A stretch of DNA of 64,000 nucleotides, from the NCBI RefSeq assembly GCF_002878395.1, contig NC_061119.1:20469792-20533791 (forward strand), written 5' to 3'. A program made the position numbers and the translations under genes. Position 1 is the first letter of the stretch; each line of letters opens with the position of its first letter. Origin of the DNA: Capsicum annuum. Its lineage: Eukaryota; Streptophyta; Magnoliopsida; Solanales; Solanaceae. The notes under the pieces were generated by a model. It was not told the DNA's origin. It ran no database searches and was given only the letters and a program-made list of their open reading frames with translations. Positions 11,606 to 21,509 of the stretch are shown piece after piece.

Positions 11606-11610
11606 GTATT

Positions 11611-13170
11611 CCTAGAAGTACTTGTCGGACAGATATTTTTAGTCTCCATGCACAATATGTTTATTATTTTTCTATATTTTAAAAAATATTCAATGTAGAA
11701 TTGCTTTAACTTCTGATATTGGTCGTGCTATTAATAAAAATAATTATTTACCCATTACATGTCACTGGATACATAAAAATTTTATTATGAAAAATGTATT
11801 CTATCTTTTTGGTATGATGAAGATCGTAGACATAGTGAAAAATTTATTTTTTAATCTATTATTAAAGTTGCAGAATATTATGGTATTGAAAGAAAAATTT
11901 TATGTATTGTTTTTGATAAACCATCTAACAAGATGACTGCTATTGACAAGTTAAAATTTTACCTTTCTCCACCGTCACCTGAAATATTTTATGTGAAGAT
12001 TGCTTTTCATATATATAATTTAATTGTAAAAGATGGTCTTGAATTATTTGCTTTATATTGAAAAGATCCGACTTGTTGACATCATTCAAGGAAATAATCG
12101 AAGAAAAAGAGTAAAAGAATTTAAAGTAAAATGTGAATAACATGGACATAGACCGATATTAATGTCTATAGAATGTGATATTAGATGAAATTCTACTTAT
12201 TTTTATTTAAAAACTTGTCTTGCTGATAAAGTTCCAATTACAATGACCTTTAATCAATATTCTGGTTCTTTTCCTGAGTGTACGCTACATGATTCTGATT
12301 ATGCTGCAATTGATGATATTGTTCAGTTTTTGAAAAAATTATATAGCTACGGTTGAATTTTTTGGTGCTTATTATCCTACTGTTTGCAATATTTTGGCTT
12401 ATTTAGCTGACATTTCTTGCTTGCTTAAATAATATAAGAATCAAGAAGTTTACAAAGAAGTTGTTAGTGCTATGTTGGCTAAATTTAAAAAATATTTTTA
12501 CCCACTTCTCCCAATTTACTTGTTGGTGCCATACTAACTCCATGTATGAAATATAATACTATGTACGACTTTAGTTCTATTATTTATACTTTCTTAGATA
12601 TAGAGCCTGAAGGAAAAAAAAATTCGTTTACGGTTACGAGTGATACAAACATTTACATAGAAGTATTATATAACCATTATGTCAATTTTTTTGATGTAGT
12701 TGTACCGGCAAATATCACTCCAACTGTCGCTCCTCAAGATTCCAAGTAGCCATCATCTTCTAAAAGGCTGACACATATTGGTTTTCTTGATTACTTTTAA
12801 GATTTAAATGTTTGGGATAGGGTTGCGACTTCAACATACATAACAACTTCTCGGGAAGAGCTTAGGTATTATCTTCGACAGCCTATAAATGATCGTAAAG
12901 CAAGGATCAACACGTTGTATTGGTGAAAGAATAATGAAAGACAATATCCTGAGCTCTCAAGATTAGCTAGAGATATGTTGAATGTTCCACTATCAATCAT
13001 TGCATCAGAGAGAATTTTAGTCAAGGACAACAACAACTTGGAGACAACCAACACTACTTACGAAGAATGCTATAAATGTTCTAGTTTGCATTACATATTG
13101 GATTAGAGAGGAATGAAGAAATCAAGGAATGGAGGAGAAGCCGAAAGACAGACGGAATCTTGAAGAAATT
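11611..13170 (+). pseudogene. hAT transposase, central and C-terminal (hATC) part
   Basis: Joined directly to 8942 with one copy of the GTATT duplication, the frame reads ...LNGI then PRSTCRTDIFSLH, the conserved start of the hAT catalytic region, so the LTR insertion is the only break at this point. Downstream pieces include a TFNQYSGSFPE stretch, HDSDYAAIDDIVQFL, and an open piece at 12546-12749. The C-terminal dimerisation domain is recognisable near 12855-13090: LRYYLRQPINDRKARINTLY, YPELSRLARDMLNVPLSIIA, then the SER equivalent of ASE. Multiple stops and frameshifts make it non-functional. Its codons are very AT-rich, like the N-terminal part. Confidence 0.8.
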
Positions 13171-13714
13171 ATGACTTCAAGGGAGAACTCAGCATAATCA
13201 AGTCCAATGCATTATTTTTCCCCCATTAATTTTGACTCTTCAATGACTGTTTCCGTTAATATTAACATGCACGACTTGGAAAAAATGATGCAAAATTAGT
13301 TGATTTTTAATTCATGTAAATTATAAGTTTTGGATCATTTTGCTATCAATATAATACAACATTCATTCACTCCTTAGTTAATATTTTTTTTTAATTTAAA
13401 TTGAACAGAATCGGTCCGTTTAACCGGACTTCTAGGTGTATCACCGTGAAAGGACACTATGCTCACATATTAACTCACCATGAGTTGCTAGAAAGAAAAT
13501 TAAGCCCTTTATTCTCTTATTTTTCAGCTGTCCTCCATCGTCACGCTAATAATTTAATGTGTTGTACACTATAATTAACACCCTTCTTCATGTTTTCTTT
13601 GTCTTTTATAGATTAGCTTAAGTCTTTTTCTTCTTCAATTTTTTGGTTAATGAATCTGATCATTTGGGCAATGATATATAAAAAGGAATATGGTTATGTT
13701 ATCTAAAATGGGTC

Positions 13715-13940
13715 TTTTTTTTATATGAAAAGTATTTTTAGTAGGTCTAATTTTGTGACATGCACCTCTAATAAGAGGACACATTGCAAAGGTTGTTTTG
13801 CAAAACCTCCTTTAAAAAAATATGGCATAAAGGAGTCTGTTTTATAATGGGTAATGGCATAAACGAGCAAAACTTTTAACGAATGGCACAAATGAACTTT
13901 TCTGAGGTGATTAAACATGACATCGAAAAAATCTTGCACT
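13715..13940 (-). repeat. Right arm of the ~200-bp inverted repeat
   Basis: This arm is the reverse complement of 7086-7290 with many substitutions. A poly-T/A run at 13718-13735 marks the inner edge, and ATGTCATGTTTAATCACC on the minus strand matches the outer end. It places the hAT between two inverted copies. See the left arm for shared blocks. From 13441 to 13714 I see no feature. Confidence 0.65.
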
Positions 13941-14289
13941 TTAAGATTATAATTGTAATCTTCCACCTCAGAAATACTAATGAAGACATGTCTAGTCTGT
14001 AAACTTTGACGAGTACAAGAATACGGATTTTAAGTTTATGAATAATAAATGACAAACCTTTTTTGCATAATGGATTCTAGATATATTATTTATACATGTT
14101 TACTGAATTTCTTAATATAAAAAGCTTTAAGCTGAAGCTATTGAATTTTATTAAAATCATTGCTTCAAATAACGTAACTTCACCCTTGGTCTTGAAGATT
14201 GCGATGCGAATATGACCAAGGAGAGCATTAGCGTACAGCTACCCACAACATCTGGCAAAATACGATGTTATACTACTGCATCAATAATC
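13941..14289. other. Unassigned AT-rich sequence
   Basis: No reading frame, repeat copy or structural signal that I can support is visible here. Confidence 0.6.
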
Positions 14290-14835
14290 ATATTTCATTT
14301 CACTTTGTAATGTGGCCATATCTTGGGCATTATTTTATTGAAAAATCTCCTGATATTTTTTGTGAAAATCTCATGATATTTGGTTGAAAATCTCTATCAA
14401 GATATTTTATTTGGGGCCAAAGTTTGATTGACATCATCGATGACATCAAATATTTGGAGACTAAGAACTTCCTTGCAATAAATAGATGTGTTTTTTTCAC
14501 CATAGATACACCAATTTGAGAAAATCTTATATGTGTTTGTTTTCTTCTTTGTAGAAAGTATTTGTGAGAGAGTTGTGTTGGAAAACACTTGTGTTCAACC
14601 TTTTTTAGAGTGATCTTGTCAGGTTATTCCCCTGGGGTATTTGAGTATTAGAGTATTTAATTATTCTAATTTTGTATTCTCTTTTATGCTCTTGTACTCT
14701 TTCTTATTCCGTTGGTGTTTAGTAAATTTGCTTCTCCTTTTGGTAGCGGACGTAGGTCAAGTTGACTGACATCAACTTATCGTTATTATTTTCTTTAATT
14801 GATTACTTTATTTAATTCCACAATATTCGGGATTC
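14290..14835 (+). repeat. Probable copia-type LTR remnant
   Basis: Features typical of plant copia LTRs occur in order: repeated GATATTTTnnGTGAAAATCTC phrases, CTTGCAATAAATAGATGTGT (a leader close to a TATA region), TTGTGAGAGAGTTGTGTTGG, a T-rich CTCTTGTACTCTTTC stretch, TTGGTAGCGGACGTAGG, and an end near CCATTCCTAACAC. No second copy in the window confirms its borders, and no pol follows. The assignment is from family resemblance. Confidence 0.45.
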
Positions 14836-14884
14836 CCATTCCTAACACACTTCAACATCAAAAACATTTTTTTTAGGTAGGGTC

Positions 14885-15115
14885 GATTGGACATTAAACT
14901 TGACATGGCAAAAGCTTATGACATGCAACTGGAATTTCTTAATTGTTGTTAATTGCTGTTGTCACAATGTTTGGGTTTGAAGAAAAATTGATAGAGATCT
15001 TATTTGGAGATCTATCTCAAATGTTTGGTACTCAGTATTGATAAATGGTGTCAGGAAAAGTTTTTTGTTTCCAATTTTCACCTAGAGGAGTTTACCATTA
15101 TATAACACTTGCCTT
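14885..15115 (+). pseudogene. L1-type LINE reverse transcriptase fragment
   Basis: The plus-strand translation contains LDIKLDMAKAYDMQLEFL, the LDMAKAYD block of plant L1-clade reverse transcriptase, then DLIWRSISN with WYSVLINGVRKSFF, and a degenerate RGxxQGDP-like piece (RGVYHYITLAF). Stops and a frameshift interrupt it. The catalytic YADD region is absent, so this is a short 5'- and 3'-truncated relic. It is unrelated to the RTE LINEs further right. Confidence 0.7.
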
Positions 15116-15422
15116 TAAGTTTGGGTGACACCTTATTATCACACAAGACTCCTCATGCAATCTCCCTTCTCCTTATATAAAGATCCAAGTTCCATGAAAC
15201 TTTCTCTCCTGTGTATGAAGTCTTACTCCTATAATAACCTCATGTACTAAGTCTCTAAACTTGTATTCTAAGTATTTTGTCTTGATTCTGCTCAACTTGA
15301 ATCCTTAACACTCCAAGGTCAGTCATCCACAACTAAAATACACTATAATACATCACCATGAATTTCCATAGACTATCAGATGAAGCTTGTCTATTCTTTT
15401 CCATCATAAGAACATTGGTTTG
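15116..15422. other. Unassigned sequence before LARD-1
   Basis: AT-rich, with stops in all frames. It may be the tail of the L1 relic, but nothing in it proves that. It ends with GGATG, the left target duplication of LARD-1. Confidence 0.5.
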
Positions 15423-15427
15423 GGATG

Positions 15428-16974
15428 TGATAACGCTCAACTTACACGTCAATTAAGTGCAAGGCGGTCGTCATCAATATATTTACCCAAATTTAGAGTC
15501 GGAGTTGAATCCACAGGGAACAATGTGAGTGGTGATTAAACTCGTTTGAAACTAAAGCTACAAGTTAAATTGAAACAACTGGCACGAAAAGACAAAATAG
15601 GATTTTTTAATGATTTAACAAAAGTTATTAATACTTCAATTCGCCATATAGCTCAAATCTTAAACTGCAATACTTCAAATCAATGATAAAGAGAAACTAG
15701 AGTTGTGATCACTATGATTAATAATCCTCCATTGAATAACAATTGTAGTATTGGATTCTCGTGACTTATGGGAAACACCAACTTATCAGTTTCGACAATC
15801 CATCTAAGTGTTTCTCAACCTACCAAGATGTTGAACTACCTAATTCTCTCAAACTTAGGAAAGCATTCTATTCATACTGATTTTATCTCGAGTTGATCAA
15901 TCTTCTTATATCATTAATCATTGGATGAGAACTTAACCTTCCCAAATCCTCGTTGATAATTCACTTCTAACTAGGGTTGATTTTTTATCTCAAGAAACTC
16001 AAAAGTAAGCAAGGCCTATTATTTGCAACCAATAGTAAAACAATTAATGCAAAATGAATTATAAAGATGTTCCCACAATCACTCGAACCCTAACCAAATA
16101 TTAAATCCATGGAGAAATAATCATAGATCCCACAACCCTAGTTGTGGGTTTTAGTTCCACATGAGAAAGAAAGAGGTAGCAATAATTATATTCATCATTC
16201 AAAGTAATTAAACTTAAAAAAGATAAAGTATGAAGTTTATTCTCTTCCAAGTTCAAGAGAAAATTCCCACAACCAAATCAAAAAGTTGAAAATTGAATTC
16301 TAAGTTCAGATCCCCCAAAGAGAGGTGAACTCCCTTGGAATAATTTTTCTGCCCCCCGATATGTTAATCTCCCAAACGAAACCCTAGAAGCTGCTATTTA
16401 AATCTGTAACTTAAAAAAAAAATTCAAAATTAAAAATTTAGAATTTTTCTTTTAGGTGACGTCATGTTTGACGGCTTATCAGAGTCCTGATAGCTTATTA
16501 GAACATGTCGTCAGGCATACTTCAAATATTTGCCTTCTGCTTATCAGTGACAAAATTCTTGATGGCTTATTAGACACCTGATGACTTATTACAGATGTCG
16601 TCACATCTTCACTTCAATTTCTCCAGCACTGCCAATGCCTGACGACGAGCCTGACGACTTCTCACAAATCTTACGGCCTATCACAGGTTGTCTTCACTTC
16701 TTCCAGCCGAATCTCATTCTCTGTCTAAGGTTGACACTAAGTCTGATAACTTATCAGGGAGTTGACACCTTATCAAACAAGTCATCAACTACACTTCCCT
16801 TCTTATTATGCTCAGAATTCAACTCTTTTACTTCCATTATTGCTGGTTCTCTTGCATCTTGACTTTTACTATAATATCAAAGAGAAAACAATAAAAAATG
16901 ACTAAAGTTACTTAAGACTTTGTAATTATTCTCAATTAAAAGCCTCAAATGTGTTAGTATCTGCTCACACATCA
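15428..16974 (-). repeat. LARD-1 3' LTR
   Basis: This 1547-bp LTR begins on the plus strand with TGATAACGCTCAACTTACAC and ends CTGCTCACACATCA. In sense orientation it therefore starts TGATGTGTGAGCAG and finishes GCGTTATCA. A TGACG/TATCA repeat module lies at 16455-16800, including a TGACGTCA palindrome at 16457-16464. Confidence 0.9.
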
Positions 16975-16990
16975 CCACCCTCAACTTAAA
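16975..16990 (-). other. Polypurine tract of LARD-1
   Basis: On the minus strand the sequence abutting the 3' LTR is AAGTTGAGGGTGG, the expected position and composition for plus-strand priming. LARD-2 has the matching AAGTTGAGGGTGT at 33534-33546. Confidence 0.7.
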
Positions 16991-17676
16991 ACGATTGCTT
17001 GTCCTCAAGCAACTACATGCCACCACACTAAGATGCTTAACTAAGAGATACATCAGATACCTATGACAGTTGATCATCCATTTTAGTTCAAAACACATTA
17101 CCCTCTCCATTTTCAATCACTTTAAACCCAACTGAGTATATCAATAAAGATCAACAATATGACACAACGGAATCAAGATATGACATCAAATAAGCAACAA
17201 TAGCCATGTATATATACAAGTTACACTACCCAAACATGTAAGTAGCTAGCAATGCAACCAACGTTCCCTTAAAACAAATAAGTCCCTCTTCACTCATATA
17301 TGTAATCAACTATGTCAATGAGTGGACGGTCAAGAGACTCTCACTCTCAGAAAGAAGTTCCAGTCAATGTATGCCAAATACCATAAGCTTGACTTTATTT
17401 TCATTACTGAAGCTTTCAAACAGTTAAGTTAGGATCACTATAGGACTTTTTCTTCAGCTTATAATGTAGGCTTGTGGATGGTATGATACAGAAGGATATT
17501 TAAGGTAACTAAGCCTCCTTGGCACTACACTATTTTTGGGGTCTCACTTATCAACCTTTACCTTATTTGTCCCTTTCTTCATTAAGTAAATTCAGGATGG
17601 GTGTGGTCACTTAGTCATTCATTTTCTCTTTTACACAATTTTTCTTTTCTCACTCTTTTTCTACCACACCCAGCCT

Positions 17677-17679
<3 letters not shown>

Positions 17680-17721
<42 letters not shown>
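17680..17721. repeat. TA dinucleotide microsatellite
   Basis: An uninterrupted run of about 21 TA repeats inside the non-coding part of LARD-1. It is absent at the matching place in LARD-2 (about 34220), so it expanded in this copy. Confidence 0.95.
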
Positions 17722-17723
<2 letters not shown>

Positions 17724-18909
17724 CTCTTCTTTAAATTGTTGAAGAAGTTTTTTGATGTTATCAGAAAACTCAGATAACAGGCTTGCTTACTATTATCCTT
17801 GCTTACTGTTGAATCAATTATTTTTTTATGACCCTTCTTCATACTCACATTACATCACGCACCCCTATGATAGCCACCCTCAAATTAGGCTATTTGCCTA
17901 AGTCAAAGTGCATAATATCCAAGGAGGACTAGGGCCAAAATAGGTTTATTATGATATAAATGGGAAGGTGATAGGTATAATAAAAAGAATAGGCATTAAG
18001 GCTTAAAATCAGGATTAAGGGATACTATTCACACATGGAAGGTCATTTAGGCTAAAAGTGGACTAATATCAATAGCGGCCTATGATCCTTTCCTAACTGC
18101 TATCCTATAACCAAGGTAATACCAATCGGGTATGATCTGACTTTAACACACAATGGGAACTAGGTAGTATCTCACACACACATAGAACAAAGGTATATCA
18201 CAAGCTACTACCCATTTGGTTCATGCAATTGTTGGCAGTGATTATCATGTCCCTAGTACTAATGACATAAAAAGATTCACAATAGTTACATATAGATGTA
18301 CATCACACAGTTACTAGATAGATAATTGGAGAGGTATTTATCATTCCAAGAAACATCAACAAAAATATGTCAACTATCCTAGATACTTATTTTTCCCCTA
18401 ATTAACCACAACACATAACAAAGCAAACACAATACGCCTAGATATGCCGGCTCTACTAGGAATAAGGCTCTAGGGAAAAGAGGCACGACAACAAAAATCC
18501 GTAGAGGACATCAACACCCACAAGTACTCCCACCCTCAACATATAATCATACATTGTCCCCAATGCATCCAAACAAAACAAAAGAGTTAGAAATATACCT
18601 GTGGCACCATGGGTGCGAAGATTTAATGTCAATCACATAATACGAATACAAACAACAAAATTCCATGGGTTTCCTCCCAAGAAGCACTTAATTTAGTAAC
18701 GCGGCATGACCCAACTCAGTTTTTCCCTCCACCTTGAGGATAAGAATTTTACCCCCAACTTAGAGTCTACCTTCTTGCCTCAATCATAGTAGGATAGTAC
18801 AAAAATTAAGAAGTCGAGTAATAGATTGAGCATGGTAAACAACTCGGCCTTAAAGTGAGGTGTGTTCTTATGTTTCTTATCAAGTGTAAAATAAAGAATA
18901 TAAGATTTT

Positions 18910-19475
18910 TATTCATCATCTTCACACTCTTCCACTATTTTAGATGATTCCACAGAGAAGATATCATCTAAACATAATGTGGAAAAATTCTTTGAGTGAG
19001 GCCTAACTAATTCTACTTCAAAATTCACACTATCTACTATACACTTACTTTTATTAACTTTCTCAATGTCAGTCTCAAGATCAAGATGACAATCGAGTGG
19101 TTGAGATTCTTGAGATTTCTCCTCAAATTGGCTAATGTCCCACTTATATTCTTCTTTGTTTATCCACTATAAACATCGTGGGAGTGGTAACTCTTTTAGC
19201 TCTACCCACAACTATTCTTGATTCTCTAAGATTAGTTTCATTAATTTATTCTCTTGAATCGTGACAGCACACATATCTTCTGTATGATCACTTTGACCAC
19301 AAGCTAAACATCAAGTTACAGTAAGTAGGACAGTATCCTCATCATATTGTGAAGGTCGCGTCCATACACTTCTAGGTAAATCTGGACAACAAGACACAAA
19401 ATGTGGTCCCCCACAATAAAAAAAATCATCACAAGAATTGTCATCACTCAAAAAACCATCTATCCAGGACAACAT
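18910..19475 (-). pseudogene. LARD-1 gag-like frame with two zinc knuckles
   Basis: In sense orientation the frame starts at the ATG at 19475, about 125 bp after the primer site. The first knuckle-like motif is YCGGPHFVSCCP, with one Cys replaced by Phe. After a stop comes a complete CX2CX4HX4C knuckle, CLACGQSDHTEDMC (19269-19310). A charged region follows (ENKLMKLILENQE, then LDCHLDLETDIEKVNKSK and CLDDIFSVESSKIVEE). In LARD-2 the same frame and motif order survive at 35330-35918. Zinc knuckles of this spacing bind nucleic acid in retroelement Gag. The product is probably a reduced Gag. Stops at the TGA before the second knuckle and elsewhere make this copy dead. Confidence 0.6.
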
Positions 19476-19600
19476 CTCAAGAAAAGTGTGACAAAAATAA
19501 AAATAAAAGAAAATCAACAAACTAAACTAAACAAATATTTACAAGTTTGAATTCAAGAAAGAAAGCTAAAATTCCAAACCAACTCAACACACCAAATTAT

Positions 19601-19618
19601 TCCCCGACAACGGCGCCA
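19601..19618 (-). other. Primer-binding site of LARD-1 (tRNA-Asp)
   Basis: On the minus strand TGGCGCCGTTGTCGGGGA lies four bases after the 5' LTR. It complements the 3' end of plant tRNA-Asp with one mismatch and is the primer site used by Athila/Tat elements (recalled). It fixes the orientation of the element. Confidence 0.85.
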
Positions 19619-19622
19619 TTTT

Positions 19623-21162
19623 TTATAACGCTTAACATACACGTCAATTAGTGCAAGGCGGTCGTCATCAATCTATTTACCTAACTTTGGATTCGAGATT
19701 GAATCCACAGGGAACAATGTGAGTGGCGATTAAACTCATTTGAAAGTAAAGATACAAGTTAAATTCAAACAACTGGAATGAAAAGACAAAATGGGGAGCT
19801 TTAATGATTCAACAAAAGTTATTAACATTTCAATTCACCTTAGAGCTCAAATCTTAAACTGCAACATTTCGAATCAATGATATAGAGAAACTATAGTTTT
19901 GATCAGTATGATTAGTAATCCTCCATTGAATAATAGTTGTAGTATTGGATTCTCGTGTCTTATGGGAAATACCAAATTATCAATTTCGACAGTCCATCTA
20001 AGTGTTTCTCAACCTTCCTAGATGTTGAACTCCCTAATTCTCTCAAACTTAGGAAAACATTCTATTCATACTGATTTTATCTCGAGTTGATCAATCTTGT
20101 TACAACATTAATCAATGGATAAGAACATAGCCTTCCCAAATCCTCATTGATAATTTACTTCTTACTAGGGTTGATTCCTTATCTCAAGCAAATCAATAGT
20201 AAGAAAGGCCTATTGTTTGCAATCAACAGAAAATAATTAATGTAAAATAATTATCAAGATATTCCCATAATCACTCAAACCCTATCTAAATATTAAATCC
20301 ATGGAGGAATAATCATGGATCCCACAACCTTAGTTGTGGGTTTTAGTTTCACATGAGAGAAAGAGATAGCAACAATTATATTCATCAATTAAAGTAACTA
20401 AACTTACAAAAGATGAAGTATGAAGTTGATTCTCTTTCAAGTTCAAGAGAAAATTCCCACAACCAAATCAAAGAGTTGAAAATTAAATTCTAAGTTCATA
20501 GTCCCCAAAGAGAGGTAAACGCCCATGGAATAAGTTTTCTGCCCCCCTATACGTTCAGCCTCCCGAATGAAACCCTAGAAGCTGCTATTTATATCTGTAA
20601 CTTAAGAAAAATCTGAAATAAAAAATTCAAAAATTTTCTTTTAGGTGATGACATGTCTGACGACTTATCAGAGTTGTGATAGATTATCAGAACATGTTGT
20701 TGGGCATGCTTCAAATTTTTTCCTTCTGCTTATTTGTGACGACATTCTTGATGGCTTATTAGACACCTACGACTTATCACAAACGTCATCACATCTTCAC
20801 TTCAATTTCTCATACACTACCCAAGCCTGACGATGAGCCTGACGGCTTATTACAACTCTGATGGCCTATCATAGGTTGTCGTCACTTCTTTCTTCTGAAT
20901 CTTATTTTCTGTCTAAGGCTGACGTTTAATCTGATAACTTATCAGGGAGTTGACGACTTATCAAACAAGTTGTCAACTACATTTCCCTTCTTATTTTGAT
21001 TAAAATTCAACTCTTTTGCTTCCATTATTGCTAGTTCTCTTGCATCTTGACTTTTACTGAAATATCAAAGAGAAAATAATAAAAAATGACAAAAGTTGTT
21101 TATGAATTTGCAATTATTCTCAGTTAAAAGCCTCAAATGTGTTAGCATCTGCTCACACATTA
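19623..21162 (-). repeat. LARD-1 5' LTR
   Basis: This 1540-bp LTR is homologous to 15428-16974 over its full length. Its sense start is TAATGTGTGAGC (TG mutated to TA). The plus-strand left edge reads TTATAACGCTTAACATAC. Confidence 0.9.
20640..20985 (-). promoter_or_regulatory. TGACG/TATCA repeat module in LARD U3
   Basis: About ten degenerate copies of a TGACGNCTTATCA phrase and its complement crowd this stretch, for example TGACGACTTATCAGAG, CTGATAACTTATCAGGG and GATGGCCTATCATAGGTTG. It begins about 180 bp from the LTR start. Equivalent modules occur in every LARD LTR here: 16455-16800, 30455-30785, 33015-33360 and 37115-37455. TGACG is the core of plant bZIP (TGA factor) sites; an enhancer role is inferred. 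Confidence 0.5.
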
Positions 21163-21167
21163 GGATG

Positions 21168-21509
21168 ATCAAGAAGCATGAACACGATTGACTTAATTGA
21201 CTTAATTATATCCAACTTATGCTTCCTAGATTCTACTCCATATTTCCTTATATCTACATTTAATTACCTCATTTAATAGATAACACTATTTAAGTTTTTC
21301 TAAATTAGAGTTAAATAAAATAAATATTTGTGGTATTTTATCAATATATGAAAATTTGGATCATTAGTTAAGAAAATGTAGCAACAAACTGAATAATATA
21401 GGACATTTATTGAACATTACAACTAATTAGAACACCGCACATTTTCGTGCTAGAATTTGAACTGTCATTTCTAAATGTGTAAACCTGATCCCCATGATTT
21501 TTTGTAAAT
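21168..21509. other. Unassigned AT-rich sequence right of LARD-1
   Basis: No open frame, LTR homology or repeat copy that I can support. It is the right flank of LARD-1 and precedes the LTR remnant that begins near 21510. Confidence 0.5.

Larger units (their letters stand above)
7620..13440 (+). mobile_element. hAT-superfamily DNA transposon, dead, split by a solo LTR
   Basis: The left subterminal part (7640-7790) is markedly GC-rich, with repeated GGCCCG/GGACCGG motifs, as in Ac-like plant hAT ends. It is followed by an AT-rich leader, transposase coding at about 8206-8942 and 11611-13170, and a right subterminal GGTCCGTTTAACCGGAC near 13416. The exact termini and the 8-bp duplication are not resolved. 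The coding region carries many stops, and the element is interrupted at 8943-11605 by a gypsy solo LTR. The element lies between two arms of a long inverted repeat. Confidence 0.75.
15428..21162 (-). mobile_element. LARD-1: non-autonomous Athila/Tat-like LTR element (TSD GGATG)
   Basis: This complete 5735-bp element is flanked by GGATG at 15423-15427 and 21163-21167. In sense (minus) orientation it has a 5' LTR (21162-19623), an Asp-tRNA primer site, a 2.65-kb internal region, a purine tract and a 3' LTR (16974-15428). No protease, reverse transcriptase or integrase can be seen, so it needs a helper; this is the layout called LARD. A gag-like zinc-knuckle frame near the 5' end is shared with LARD-2. 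The LTRs differ by scattered substitutions and small indels, so the insertion is not recent. Confidence 0.9.

Noticed and set aside
16581..16862. 93-residue frame in LARD-1 LTR
   Set aside because: It falls in the U3 repeat module; the sister LTR does not keep the same frame.
17680..17721. TA run as a possible origin or matrix attachment site
   Set aside because: A plain microsatellite inside a transposon; nothing else supports such a role.
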